NCBI GenBank assembly: GCA_030752605.1
Contig: JASMDX010000074.1
Span: 38,620 to 102,619 of the forward strand
Direction: 5' to 3'
Length of the DNA stretch: 64,000 nt
DNA from: GCA-2731375 sp002731375
GTDB taxonomy: Bacteria > Pseudomonadota > Alphaproteobacteria > GCA-2731375
The notes beneath the pieces are model-generated. The model did not search any database and was not told the origin of the DNA. It worked only from the letters and a program-made list of their open reading frames with translations. Position numbers and translations under genes: made by a program. Shown piece after piece: positions 35,272 to 44,071 of the stretch. How positions within the stretch are numbered: position 1 is the first letter of the stretch; the number at the start of each line of letters is the position of its first letter.

Positions 35272-35874
35272 CTATACAGTCAGGGCCGCATGGATCAAAG
35301 GCATGCGGTCATTTCCAAAGTACATATCGTCATAGTTGACGAAAAAAGTAGGTGAACCATAGCCGCCCCGCTTGGCCAGATCCTCAGTATTGCCACGCAA
35401 TTCGGCCTTGATCTCATCCGTCGCCATTGCCGCCGCCATTTCCACAGGATCAAGATCGGCGGCGCTGGCGATGTCCGCCAGAATATCGTCCTGGGTGATA
35501 TCCTTGTCTTGGCCCCAATAGGACTCGAACACGCCGGTGGCATAGGGCACCAGCTTGCCCTGGCGGCCGGCGGCAATACAGCCGCGCATGGCCTTGACGC
35601 TGTTGATGGGGAAGATCGTCATGGGCCAGGAAATCTTGATATCGCTGTAACGGGCCCAGTCTTGCAGATCCTTGTGCATATAATTCTGTTTCGCCGGTAC
35701 CGGATATTCCCGGCTGTGATAGACGGATGGATTGACCGTATTGAACAGCCCCCCAACCAGGATTGGGCGCCAGGTAATCTCGACATCCAACTCGGCGGCC
35801 AGGGGCTGCAGATTGTGAAAGCCCAGATAGGTCCAGGGACTGGAACAATCGAAAAAGCATTCCAAAATGGCCAT
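35272..35874 (-). CDS. 2-hydroxychromene-2-carboxylate isomerase-like DsbA family protein
   Basis: Thioredoxin-fold protein of the GST-kappa/HCCA isomerase group, 200 aa. The N-terminal FDCSSPWTYLGF carries Ser instead of the redox Cys pair, as expected for isomerases, and GSPTFFVNYDDMYFGNDR is the C-terminal signature. It lies 17 bases after the monooxygenase gene and is probably in one operon with it. This Ser motif contrasts with the U-P-W-C protein at 8.6 kb. Confidence 0.88.
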   Translation of the reverse strand: MAILECFFDCSSPWTYLGFHNLQPLAAELDVEITWRPILVGGLFNTVNPSVYHSREYPVPAKQNYMHKDLQDWARYSDIKISWPMTIFPINSVKAMRGCIAAGRQGKLVPYATGVFESYWGQDKDITQDDILADIASAADLDPVEMAAAMATDEIKAELRGNTEDLAKRGGYGSPTFFVNYDDMYFGNDRMPLIHAALTV

Positions 35875-35891
35875 GCTGCCTATCCTCGCCC

Positions 35892-37517
35892 TTAGCTGAA
35901 ATCGAAGCCCGCGTAGCCATCCGCCGCGACCTGGGCCAGGCGTTGGCGAAAGCGCGGCGCGCCGCCATTATAAATCATATAACGCAGCTTATCATGGCCC
36001 GCGACGTTGGAGTTATAGCCGGTGAACCAGGACTGGCTGTTGCCCAGAAGGGAATACTTATAGGTCTCCTTCACATGCGCCGTCCATTCGTCCTCGGCCA
36101 CCTGGCTGGCCTCGATGCGGCTGTAATCGTTCTCGCGCATGTGGAGCAATAGATCCGTGGCCCAATCCACCGCTTCCTCGATGCCACGGGGGAAATTGGT
36201 GGAGACGGAGCCGCCCTGAGGTCCCGCCAGAGTGATTAGATTGGGGAAGCCAACGACCTGCAGGCCAAGATAGGTGATTGGCCCGTCCATCCACTTGTCG
36301 CTCAGTTTCTGGCCGCCAACACCCTTGATTTCGATGCGGTCAAAGGCGCCGGTGATGGCGTCAAAGCCGGTGGCGTAGACGATCACATCGAATTCATGCT
36401 CCTCGGCGGAGGTCTTGATGCCTGCCGGGGTGATGCATTCGATGGGTGTTTCGTTGATATCCACGAGATGCACATTGTCGCGGTTGTAGGCTTCGTAATA
36501 GCGCGTTTCCAGCGGTACCCGGCGGGTGCCAAAGCCGTGATCCTTGGGGATCAGCTTTTCCGCCGTGGCTGGATCATCGACCCGCTGGCGAATTTTGTCG
36601 GCGATGAATTCGCTAAACGCTTCGTTGGGGCCTTCCTCGACTAGGACATCGCGGAAATTGCCTATCCAGACGCCAAAGCCGGGAGAGGCATACAGTTCTT
36701 CCCAAAACGCCAAGCGGTCCTCTTCCGAGACTTCCTCGAACTTGCGCCGGTCCGGGCCGTGGATGAAACCGCCCGGCGTCTCCTTGCAGCGGGCGAAGAT
36801 TTCGTCGTAGGAGGCCTTGATCCCGGCCATCTCTTCATCGCTGATCTTGCTGTTATGCAGGGGCGCGCACCAGTTTGGGCGGCGCTGAAACACCGTCATC
36901 TCGCCGACCTTGTCGGCGATCTCGCCGATGATCTGCACCGCCGTCGCCCCGGTGCCCAGCACGGCGACCTTCTTGCCGGTGAAATCCACCGGCTCCTGGG
37001 GCCAATAATAGGTGTGATAGGCCTCGCCCTGATAGCTCTCCACGCCTGGAATGATTGGCATGGTGGGGGCGGACAGCATGCCAACGGCGGTCAACAGCAC
37101 CGGCGTGGTCAGGGTGCGGCCATCGGCCAAATGTATGCCCCAGGTGTTGCTGTCTTCATCAAAGACTGACGACTCCACTTTACAATTGAACTGCATGTGC
37201 TTGGACAGGTCGAACTTGTCCACCACGTGGTTCAAATAACGCAGGGTTTCCGGCTGACCGGCGAAATGCTCCGACCAGTTCCACTCTTCCAGCAATTCCT
37301 TGGAAAAGGAGTAGCCATAACTATAGCTCTCTGAATCAAAGCGTGCGCCCGGATAGCGGTTCCAATACCACGTCCCCCCAGGCCCAGCCCCGGCCTCCAG
37401 CACCGTGACATCGACGCCGAGCCCCAGCAGCCGATACAGTTGATAGATCCCGGTCACGCCGGCCCCGATGATGATCACTTCGTGCTGAACGGACTCGTCA
37501 CTACTTGAATTAGGCAT
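35892..37517 (-). CDS. Flavin-containing (Baeyer-Villiger type) monooxygenase
   Basis: FAD/NADPH monooxygenase of 541 aa. FAD-binding IIIGAGVTGIYQLYRL is near residue 15 and NADPH-binding VAVLGTGATAVQIIGEIA near 175. The Baeyer-Villiger fingerprint FxGxxxHxxxW(P/D) appears as YQGEAYHTYYWP, with Y for the first F. GTWYWNRYPGARFDSES matches cyclohexanone/steroid monooxygenases. It likely inserts oxygen into a cyclic or linear ketone. The ATG at 37517 is preferred to an upstream one. It precedes the HCCA isomerase-like gene. Confidence 0.9.
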   Translation of the reverse strand: MPNSSSDESVQHEVIIIGAGVTGIYQLYRLLGLGVDVTVLEAGAGPGGTWYWNRYPGARFDSESYSYGYSFSKELLEEWNWSEHFAGQPETLRYLNHVVDKFDLSKHMQFNCKVESSVFDEDSNTWGIHLADGRTLTTPVLLTAVGMLSAPTMPIIPGVESYQGEAYHTYYWPQEPVDFTGKKVAVLGTGATAVQIIGEIADKVGEMTVFQRRPNWCAPLHNSKISDEEMAGIKASYDEIFARCKETPGGFIHGPDRRKFEEVSEEDRLAFWEELYASPGFGVWIGNFRDVLVEEGPNEAFSEFIADKIRQRVDDPATAEKLIPKDHGFGTRRVPLETRYYEAYNRDNVHLVDINETPIECITPAGIKTSAEEHEFDVIVYATGFDAITGAFDRIEIKGVGGQKLSDKWMDGPITYLGLQVVGFPNLITLAGPQGGSVSTNFPRGIEEAVDWATDLLLHMRENDYSRIEASQVAEDEWTAHVKETYKYSLLGNSQSWFTGYNSNVAGHDKLRYMIYNGGAPRFRQRLAQVAADGYAGFDFS

Positions 37518-37650
37518 TTTCCCATCCTGATGCATTTTTTGCTATTGGCCACAGCACCGGTCAAGCCGGCAACACGGCGTTTAATGAATGTTGGAAATAC
37601 TCTAGCAAGCCCCCAACAGCCCGTCCATCCGGACGCGCGGGGCAGCGCTT

Positions 37651-38496
37651 CTAGACCGTGCCAACGCCGATCCGCGCGTGCACCTGTAGCTGCACGCGGT
37701 CGCCATCCAACAAATCCACATAGGCTTCACGCATGGCGTCGTCGATGCGTTGGCGCTCGACGTCATCCATTTTGGCCAGGTGGGCACCCAGACGTAGGGC
37801 CAGTTGCGGGCGCCAGAAATTGCTGTCCAGATCCACGCGGGGACTGAACCGCAATTCCTGTTCTTCCCAGGCGCTGAAACCGGCGGCCTCGAACAATGCA
37901 TTCAAGGCGCCGTCATTGCCCAGGCGGGTCGGTGTGAAGGCGCCTTCGTGGGGGTCGATGCTGGTGACCTCGTCCAATACCCTGTCGACAATGCCGAATT
38001 GGCTGTTGTCCGCCTTCGGGCCCCAGACCAGAAAGGCGGCGCGGCCGCTGGGGCGCAGCACGCGGCGGGCCTGGGCCAGGGCGCGCTCGGGCGACGGTGT
38101 GTACATCAGGCCCAGGCGGCAGGTTACGACGTCAAACCTGTCGTCGTCGAAGGGTAGTTCCTCCATGGGCGTGACCCGAAAGGCCATGTTGGCGACGCCT
38201 TGTTCCTTCGCTCGGCGCTCGGTCCCGGCCAGCATTTCGGCCACCAGATCGGAAGCCGTGACGCTGCCGTCCGGGCCCACCAGGGCCGCAATGGAGATCG
38301 CCGGCTCCCCCACGCCCGAGGCCAGGTCCAGAACCTGATGGCCCGGCGTGACGCCGGCGGCGGCAATCAATGGTTCGTTCAGGCCCCCGGCTAGACGGGC
38401 GAGATGATCGGCCTGTTCATTCCAGGCGCCGGCCCGAAGGACCCAATTGTCGCGGGTTTCGTCCTGTTGCTGCCTTGCGGCGCCATCCTCACTCAT
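37651..38496 (-). CDS. Class I SAM-dependent methyltransferase
   Basis: A 281-aa UbiE-type methyltransferase. Motif I VLDLASGVGEPAISIA is near residue 55, followed by TASDLVAEML, and FDVVTCRLGLMYTPSPERAL is motif II/III. The start lies 4 bases after the acyl-CoA ligase stop, so they are cotranscribed. A 133-base gap separates it from the monooxygenase downstream. The acceptor is unknown. Confidence 0.85.
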   Translation of the reverse strand: MSEDGAARQQQDETRDNWVLRAGAWNEQADHLARLAGGLNEPLIAAAGVTPGHQVLDLASGVGEPAISIAALVGPDGSVTASDLVAEMLAGTERRAKEQGVANMAFRVTPMEELPFDDDRFDVVTCRLGLMYTPSPERALAQARRVLRPSGRAAFLVWGPKADNSQFGIVDRVLDEVTSIDPHEGAFTPTRLGNDGALNALFEAAGFSAWEEQELRFSPRVDLDSNFWRPQLALRLGAHLAKMDDVERQRIDDAMREAYVDLLDGDRVQLQVHARIGVGTV

Positions 38497-38500
38497 GATG

Positions 38501-40144
38501 CTACCGGCTGAACTCTTTTGCCATGTCGCGCAGTTTGAACTTTTGGATTTTGCCGCTGGGGGTGCGCGGCATTTCGTCGATCACTTCCAGATGCTCCGGC
38601 CAGTATTGCTTGGCCGTCTTGGTTTCCTCGAGATAGTGGATCATGCCCGCCATATCCAAACTGCTGCCGGCCTGCAGGGTGACGAAGGCACAGCCCAACT
38701 CGCCCATGCGATCATCGGGGATGCCGACCACCGCTACCTCGGCCACGCTTGGGTGGCGGTAGAGCACGTCCTCGACCTCGACCACGGGGATGTTTTCGCC
38801 ACCGCGGATGATGATGTCCTTGGCCCGGCCGGTGATGCGGATATAGCCGTCCGGATGCATGAAGGCCTGATCGCCGGTATCGAACCAGCCGTCGCCGTCG
38901 GTGCCATGCATTTCAGGCTTTTTCAAATAGCCCACAAACATGGACTGGCCGCGTACCTTTAGAATGCCTTCCTTGCCCTGGGGTAGGGGTTTGCCGTCTG
39001 GCCCATGGACGATTACTTCCGAATGGGGCAGAGGGCCGCCGTCGGAGGTCCAGACCTTTTCATTGGGGTCATCGGGGCTGCAGATGGTGGGGCAGGCGCA
39101 CTCTGTCATGCCCCATCCCGATAGCACCTTGAAGGTGAAATTCTCCGACTGCTTTTGCACCAGGGCCGGCGGCACCGGAGCGCCAGCGCAGACGAAGGTG
39201 CGCAACTTGGAAAGATCAAAATCCTCCACATTGGGCATTTCCACGAGGTCGCTGAGGAACGGCGTTGCCCCCATGGTGAAGGTAGCGCCGTGTTTCTGGA
39301 TCAACTCCACGCCGACGGGGGCACTCCAGCGGTCCAGCAGCACCACTTCGACACCGAGCATGACCGGCATCAGAATGGCGTAGAGAAAGCCGGTTTGATG
39401 GGCCAGGGGCGAGGCCATGAATACTTTGTCTTCGCTACTTAGATGGTGATGCGTCGTCCAGTTCTTCAAATGGCTCAAGGTGCTGTTGGCTGTATGCATT
39501 ACGCCTTTTGGCTGGCCCGTGGTGCCGGAAGTGTAGATCACTTCGTTGACATCGTTCGGAGTAGGGCGCAGGGTCGCCAGGGTGGCGTCCGCGTCCGCCG
39601 TATCTTCTAGCGCTTCGTCCAGCAGGGCGGTGGCGAAGTCATCCGCACCCGCGCCGCCGACATAAAAAGCATGCTTCAAATTGGGTAGATCACCACGGAT
39701 GGATTCGATCATCGGCTTGTATTCAAAACCGCGAAAGATATGCGGCGTGATCACCACCTTGCTTTCGGCGAAGCCCAGCATGAAGCTCAATTCCCGTTCC
39801 CGGAAAATCGGCATCAACGGATTGGTGATGGCGCCGATGCGGGCACAGGCGAGATGCATGGCGGTGAACTGCCACCAGTTCGGCATCTGCAACGATACCA
39901 CGTCGCGCTTGCCCACACCCAGCTTGATCAAGGCCAGGGCGAGACGCCGGGATATCCGATCCAACTCGCCATAGCTTAGCGAGGTACTCTGTCCCGTTTC
40001 GCCATTGTAATCGGTGATAGCGGGCAGATCGGGATCATGGGCCAGCACGTCATCGAGATAGTCGAACAGGGTCCGGTCAACCCAGGCGCCAGATTTTACA
40101 AATGCGTCGATGCGTTTCTGTGGTAGATCCAAGCCAAGATCCAT
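38501..40144 (-). CDS. AMP-dependent acyl-CoA synthetase/ligase
   Basis: Adenylate-forming enzyme of 547 aa, activating a carboxylic acid to its CoA thioester. The AMP motif is YTSGTTGQPKGVMHT (near residue 210), followed by GWGMTECACP, and the C-terminal TGRAKDIIIRGGENI and PRTPSGKIQKFKLRD with its adenylation lysine. It resembles cyclohexanecarboxylate-type ligases in the SSLSYGELDRISRRLAL region, but the acid is not fixed by sequence. A GGGAGGA ribosome site precedes the ATG. It is first in a minus-strand series with a methyltransferase and a monooxygenase. Confidence 0.9.
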   Translation of the reverse strand: MDLGLDLPQKRIDAFVKSGAWVDRTLFDYLDDVLAHDPDLPAITDYNGETGQSTSLSYGELDRISRRLALALIKLGVGKRDVVSLQMPNWWQFTAMHLACARIGAITNPLMPIFRERELSFMLGFAESKVVITPHIFRGFEYKPMIESIRGDLPNLKHAFYVGGAGADDFATALLDEALEDTADADATLATLRPTPNDVNEVIYTSGTTGQPKGVMHTANSTLSHLKNWTTHHHLSSEDKVFMASPLAHQTGFLYAILMPVMLGVEVVLLDRWSAPVGVELIQKHGATFTMGATPFLSDLVEMPNVEDFDLSKLRTFVCAGAPVPPALVQKQSENFTFKVLSGWGMTECACPTICSPDDPNEKVWTSDGGPLPHSEVIVHGPDGKPLPQGKEGILKVRGQSMFVGYLKKPEMHGTDGDGWFDTGDQAFMHPDGYIRITGRAKDIIIRGGENIPVVEVEDVLYRHPSVAEVAVVGIPDDRMGELGCAFVTLQAGSSLDMAGMIHYLEETKTAKQYWPEHLEVIDEMPRTPSGKIQKFKLRDMAKEFSR

Positions 40145-40314
40145 TTCGTCCTCCCAAGACGTAACTGTGTTCTAAATTGTTGCCTGGATCATAGAGCAAT
40201 TTTGGATTTGTTGGAGTCGCTTGCGGACTGGCAAGAATGCGATCATAAATCCATTCCATGGCTGGAGCCGTTTCGGCGGGCCAGTCTCGTGGCGTAGGGG
40301 AAGGAAGCTGACAT

Positions 40315-40980
40315 ATGGTGCCCATCGATTTCTATTTCTGGCCCACGCCGAATGGCTGGAAAATCGCCATTATGTTGGAAGAGTGCGGCCTACCCTACAA
40401 CATCAAGCTGGTGGATCTGTCCAAGAAAGAGCAATTCGCCCCCGATTTTCTGGCCATTTCGCCGAATGGGCGCATGCCGGCTATCGTCGATCCCGATGGG
40501 CCTGACGGGGAGCCGATCTCAGTCTTCGAATCCGGCGCCATTCTGCAATATCTGGGCAACAAGACCGGCTGGTTCTATCCCGTCGAACAGCGCCAATGCA
40601 CGGAAGTGGAACAATGGCTGTTCTGGCAGATGGCGGGCCTGGGCCCCATGGCCGGCCAGGCGGCGCATTTCCGCAACTACAAGGCGGACAAGATCGAGTA
40701 TGCGATCGAACGCTACACCAACGAGGTAATACGCCTGTACGGTGTGATGAACGACCGTCTGGCCGACCGTGATTTTCTGGCCGGTGACTATTCCATCGCC
40801 GACATGGCCTGCTGGCCCTGGATCCGGGGCTACAAGGCCTATGGCATTGATCTGAAGGAATTCGAGCATCTGCGGGCCTGGTTCAAATGGGTTGGTGCCC
40901 GCCCGGCGGTGGAACGCGCGGCCAATATCGGCAAGGATCAATTCAAGGCCTCGCAAGGCCGGGCTCAATCTTCTATTTAA
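40315..40980 (+). CDS. Glutathione S-transferase, Nu-class (YfcG/Ure2p-like)
   Basis: A 221-aa GST with an N-terminal thioredoxin fold (FWPTPNGWKIAIMLEECGLPY; TPN as in Nu-class enzymes, which often have disulfide-bond reductase activity) and the cis-proline and ESGAILQYL glutathione site near residue 70, then the helical domain with DYSIADMACWPWIRGY. AAGGAAG precedes the ATG. The gap to the divergent acyl-CoA ligase gene is 170 bases with no recognisable site. Confidence 0.9.
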   Translation: MVPIDFYFWPTPNGWKIAIMLEECGLPYNIKLVDLSKKEQFAPDFLAISPNGRMPAIVDPDGPDGEPISVFESGAILQYLGNKTGWFYPVEQRQCTEVEQWLFWQMAGLGPMAGQAAHFRNYKADKIEYAIERYTNEVIRLYGVMNDRLADRDFLAGDYSIADMACWPWIRGYKAYGIDLKEFEHLRAWFKWVGARPAVERAANIGKDQFKASQGRAQSSI

Positions 40981-41073
40981 GGGGCTTCCAATCTAGATAG
41001 TCTTATATATAGGCGGCCCTCGGTGTGATTTTTGCCTCTCGCCATCATGGGCGGCAGATGTTAGATCGATAGC

Positions 41074-41514
41074 ATGTCAAAACAAACACCCCCGCCGCCA
41101 TTGGCCGGCTATACCATCTATGACCCGGTCGATCCGTTCGAGAACGAGGCCGGGCCTTTTTATTGGCGGCTGCTCGACGACGGCAGCCATCACTTCGTGT
41201 TGCGTACCGAGGCCCACCACGCCAATTCCCATGAAGTTATCCATGGCGGCCTGATGATGACTATGGCGGATCTGACCATGGCGGCCACCGCCAAGGAGAA
41301 GCCCGACGACGCCTATGTCACCGTGGCCTTCAATTCTGAATTTGTCGCCGCCGGTTATGCCGGTGATCTAGTTGAGGCGCGGGGCGAACTGGTTCGGCGC
41401 ACGGGCAGCATGGCTTTTGTCCGGGGCCATATTTCCGTGGGCGAAACCATCCTGTTTGTCTGCAGCGCGGTGATGAAGCGGATCGGTAGGCGCGGCGAAA
41501 CGAGCAAGAGCTAG
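41074..41514 (+). CDS. PaaI-type hot-dog thioesterase
   Basis: A 146-aa acyl-CoA thioesterase-like protein. HANSHEVIHGGLMMTMADLTMAATA contains the HGG and acidic residue typical of PaaI-type enzymes, and VTVAFNSEFVAAGYAGDLVEA is the second conserved strand. It precedes the DUF2062 gene by 7 bases. Confidence 0.88.
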   Translation: MSKQTPPPPLAGYTIYDPVDPFENEAGPFYWRLLDDGSHHFVLRTEAHHANSHEVIHGGLMMTMADLTMAATAKEKPDDAYVTVAFNSEFVAAGYAGDLVEARGELVRRTGSMAFVRGHISVGETILFVCSAVMKRIGRRGETSKS

Positions 41515-41521
41515 AACAGGC

Positions 41522-42073
41522 ATGGCGGCAGCAAAACATAGCGCTTGGAAACGGCTGCGACGTCTGTTGCGTCTGCGTCTGGTGATCCCGGTCCTGCGCT
41601 CACCCGACGCCGCTGACTACACGGCTCGTGGTGTCGCTGTTGGTTTACTTGTCGCGATGACGCCCACGGTGGGTATCCAGATGGCCATCGTGGCCGGTAT
41701 CTGGGCCGTCGTGCGCATGACGCGCCCATCATGGGATTTCAATGTCGTGGTCGGCATGTTGTGGACCTGGCTGACCAATATCTTCACCGTGCCGCCGATC
41801 TATTACACGTTCCTGATTACCGGCGAAGCCATGCTGGGCCGCTGGGGCGAGGCGGGCGGCTACGCCGTGTTCTCGGAGCGGCTGATGAAATTGCTGCAGA
41901 CCGACGCTACTTTTTTCGAATCCCTGTGGATCTATGCCGTCGGCATATTCGAAGCCTGGGGCGCACCCATGCTGATCGGCTGCATACCCTGGGCCATTGG
42001 CTCGGCCTTTCTGGGTTATTGGTGGAGTCTGCGCCTGGTGCATCGTTTTCGTGAACGCCGGCGGGGTTTATAA
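41522..42073 (+). CDS. DUF2062 membrane protein
   Basis: A 183-aa protein with three or four hydrophobic helices. The DUF2062 pattern GVAVGLLVAMTPTVGIQMAIVAGIWAVVR and LWTWLTNIFTVPPIYY is clear. Function is unknown. It is convergent with DUF1489; the 97-base gap between them has GC-rich inverted bits but no clear terminator. Confidence 0.85.
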   Translation: MAAAKHSAWKRLRRLLRLRLVIPVLRSPDAADYTARGVAVGLLVAMTPTVGIQMAIVAGIWAVVRMTRPSWDFNVVVGMLWTWLTNIFTVPPIYYTFLITGEAMLGRWGEAGGYAVFSERLMKLLQTDATFFESLWIYAVGIFEAWGAPMLIGCIPWAIGSAFLGYWWSLRLVHRFRERRRGL

Positions 42074-42170
42074 CCTATGCTATCTAGCCGCGACGGCGGC
42101 CCAGCGCCCCGATTAATATCGAGAATACGCTAATGGTTCAGGGGTGGCTCCGCGGCGACTTCGCCACGCC

Positions 42171-42629
42171 CTAAAGTAAGCCTAGGGCACGCAGTTCGGC
42201 GGCCATTTCGGGGGGTGGGCCATCGTGGCTGTCCGGGTTCCATTCCCCGGCTTGCATGTGCGCGGGTAGATCCGGTGGTGCGTCCTTAGCCTCGAAATAG
42301 CGCCAGCCCTGGTGCGGTCGGCGGGCGCGCAGTTCGGTACGTACCAGATCCGGGCCAAGCACTAGGCCGCAGCGTTTGCCGCCATCGTCATCATGCAAAT
42401 GGTCTAGGCGGATGATGGTCTGGCGCACCCGGATGAAGCCCTTGATTATCCAGTATAGGGATCCGCCGTCCAGAACATCCCCGTCCCGGCGCGGGCGGTG
42501 GCGGGTGCGGTGGACATTCTCCGCCGGCAGGCCCAAGGCCTCAAACTGGGCCCGGCGGCCTTCCTGAAAGCGGGTCAGATGCTCGATCGAATCGATGCCA
42601 ACGCAAAGTTTAACTATGTGAACGGTCAT
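42171..42629 (-). CDS. DUF1489 family protein
   Basis: A 152-aa alphaproteobacterial protein of unknown function. The start MTVHIVKLCVGIDSIEHL and the W-rich core LYWIIKGFIRVRQTIIRLD and GWRYFEAKDAPPDL are characteristic. Its ATG overlaps the TGA of the SLC13 gene (ATGA), so translation is coupled. The frame extends upstream into that gene and was trimmed to the ATG at 42629. Confidence 0.87.
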   Translation of the reverse strand: MTVHIVKLCVGIDSIEHLTRFQEGRRAQFEALGLPAENVHRTRHRPRRDGDVLDGGSLYWIIKGFIRVRQTIIRLDHLHDDDGGKRCGLVLGPDLVRTELRARRPHQGWRYFEAKDAPPDLPAHMQAGEWNPDSHDGPPPEMAAELRALGLL

Positions 42630-43879
42630 GGCAGCCAACCTAGCAGGCGCCACCACAGATAATCCAGAGGCAACAGTACAAAGACCGTAACCGCCAGTAA
42701 CCAAAGGCATAATTTATTGCCCTGGCGCATGGGCACGGCGCCCAGTTGCATGGCGACGACCAGGGGCGGGGCCTGAAAGGGCAGAATCACCGTGCTATAG
42801 CCGACCACCGTCAGCATCAACATCGCCATGACCGGCAAATCGGCCGCTTCCGCCATATGGCCGACCAAGGGCATCAGGATCGCCGGTACGCCGGGCTGGG
42901 TCGCGAACATCGCCAGGCCACTGGACAGGCCGGCCACGGCGGCAAAATTCCAGACAGTCTCACCAGGGCCGAGGCTGAGCAGAGGCAGCACGGATTTCGC
43001 CAGCAAATCGCCGGTGCCGCCGTGGGCCACCAAGACGCCCATGCTTAGCATACCAGCGACATAGAGCAGCGTGCTAAGCTGTATTTTGTCGTCAAAATCC
43101 CGCGCGCCGACGATGCCGATAAAAGGCAGGACAATAACGGTGGCCACGCCCAGGGAAACCCAGGCCGGGGAAATATGGTGCAGGAAGTCCGTCATCCAAA
43201 GGGCCAGGGCTAGCAACAACATCAGTGTCATTAAACGTTCCCGCCTCGCCATGGCGGCTGGGACTTCAGCATGCTCCGCAGGCGCTTTCGCATCCGCCTC
43301 GGGAAACAGCCAGATTACCAGAACGCCAATAATAACCGCTTTTAGGGCGCCCAGGATGGGAAAATGCAGCAGCAGCCAGATGCCATAGGTCGGGGTAGTG
43401 CCATACAAGGTTTCCGAGGCGCCGATCACCACCATGGCCGGCACAGTCGCCGGCATGATGGCGAAACCGGGGATCATGGTGGAAAAGGATATCGCCAATA
43501 CCATGCCCGCCCGGCCGTTGCTGCCGGCTTGATAGCCAAAGCCGTTCGCCATTGCCAGTACGATGGGCATCAGGATCATCAGCCGTCCCATGGTCGATGG
43601 CATCAGAAAGGCCATGACTAGGCCCAGGATCACTGTGCCCGAAATAATCGCCGCGTATCGGTGGCCAAAGCGCCGGCCGACGCCATGGGCCAGACGTTCC
43701 GCCAGGCCCGTGGCGCGTACGCCGACGCCGATCACCAGACCGCCGAAGACCATCCAAAAGCCGGCCGATTGGAAGCCCGCGAAAACCACATCCCCCGGCG
43801 CCAGACCCCCGATGGGGATAAAGGCCAGTGCCAGGGCCGCCAGAATGCCCAGTGCGGCAATCCAAAATGATACTTTCAT
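42626..43879 (-). CDS. SLC13/DASS family anion permease
   Basis: A 417-aa integral membrane protein of the divalent-anion:sodium symporter group with about 11 hydrophobic segments. STMGRLMILMPIVLAMANGFG resembles the SNT-type motif of these carriers, and a second half with LSSGLAMFATQPGVPAILMPLV repeats the pattern. The substrate (dicarboxylate, sulfate or other) is not predictable. The ATG at 43879 overlaps by one base the TGA of a 42-codon ORF (TGATG). It is followed by DUF1489. Confidence 0.85.
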   Translation of the reverse strand: MKVSFWIAALGILAALALAFIPIGGLAPGDVVFAGFQSAGFWMVFGGLVIGVGVRATGLAERLAHGVGRRFGHRYAAIISGTVILGLVMAFLMPSTMGRLMILMPIVLAMANGFGYQAGSNGRAGMVLAISFSTMIPGFAIMPATVPAMVVIGASETLYGTTPTYGIWLLLHFPILGALKAVIIGVLVIWLFPEADAKAPAEHAEVPAAMARRERLMTLMLLLALALWMTDFLHHISPAWVSLGVATVIVLPFIGIVGARDFDDKIQLSTLLYVAGMLSMGVLVAHGGTGDLLAKSVLPLLSLGPGETVWNFAAVAGLSSGLAMFATQPGVPAILMPLVGHMAEAADLPVMAMLMLTVVGYSTVILPFQAPPLVVAMQLGAVPMRQGNKLCLWLLAVTVFVLLPLDYLWWRLLGWLP

Positions 43880-44007
43880 CAAGCCGCCTTGCATCCCTTG
43901 CCTCTGACCGCGTTGGCCAAGGGGCGGGCGCGAACCAGCCGCTGGATCAAAGCCGCCTGCATTGCCGTGGATACATCCTTGAGGTTATTTTTCTTGGGCA
44001 GAGCCAT
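43879..44007 (-). CDS. Small basic ORF, 42 aa, coupled to the SLC13 gene
   Basis: On the minus strand, an ATG ending at 44007 with GAGG just upstream opens a 42-codon frame starting MALPKKNNLKDVSTAM and ending RGKGCKAA, with many K and R. Its TGA overlaps the ATG of the transporter in a TGATG junction, the usual form of coupled translation. It is either a leader peptide or a small protein. It is too short for a family assignment. Confidence 0.5.
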   Translation of the reverse strand: MALPKKNNLKDVSTAMQAALIQRLVRARPLANAVRGKGCKAA

Positions 44008-44071
44008 GGTTGCCTCTTTTTCAATTGATGCAAATTGTCTTCGCATCCCGCAGCCGTGCTACACTGCGCGC

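Noticed and set aside
35840..35874. HCCA-isomerase-like protein as another redox or selenoprotein
   Set aside because: Its site reads SSPW with no UGA or Cys pair; this is the normal isomerase form.
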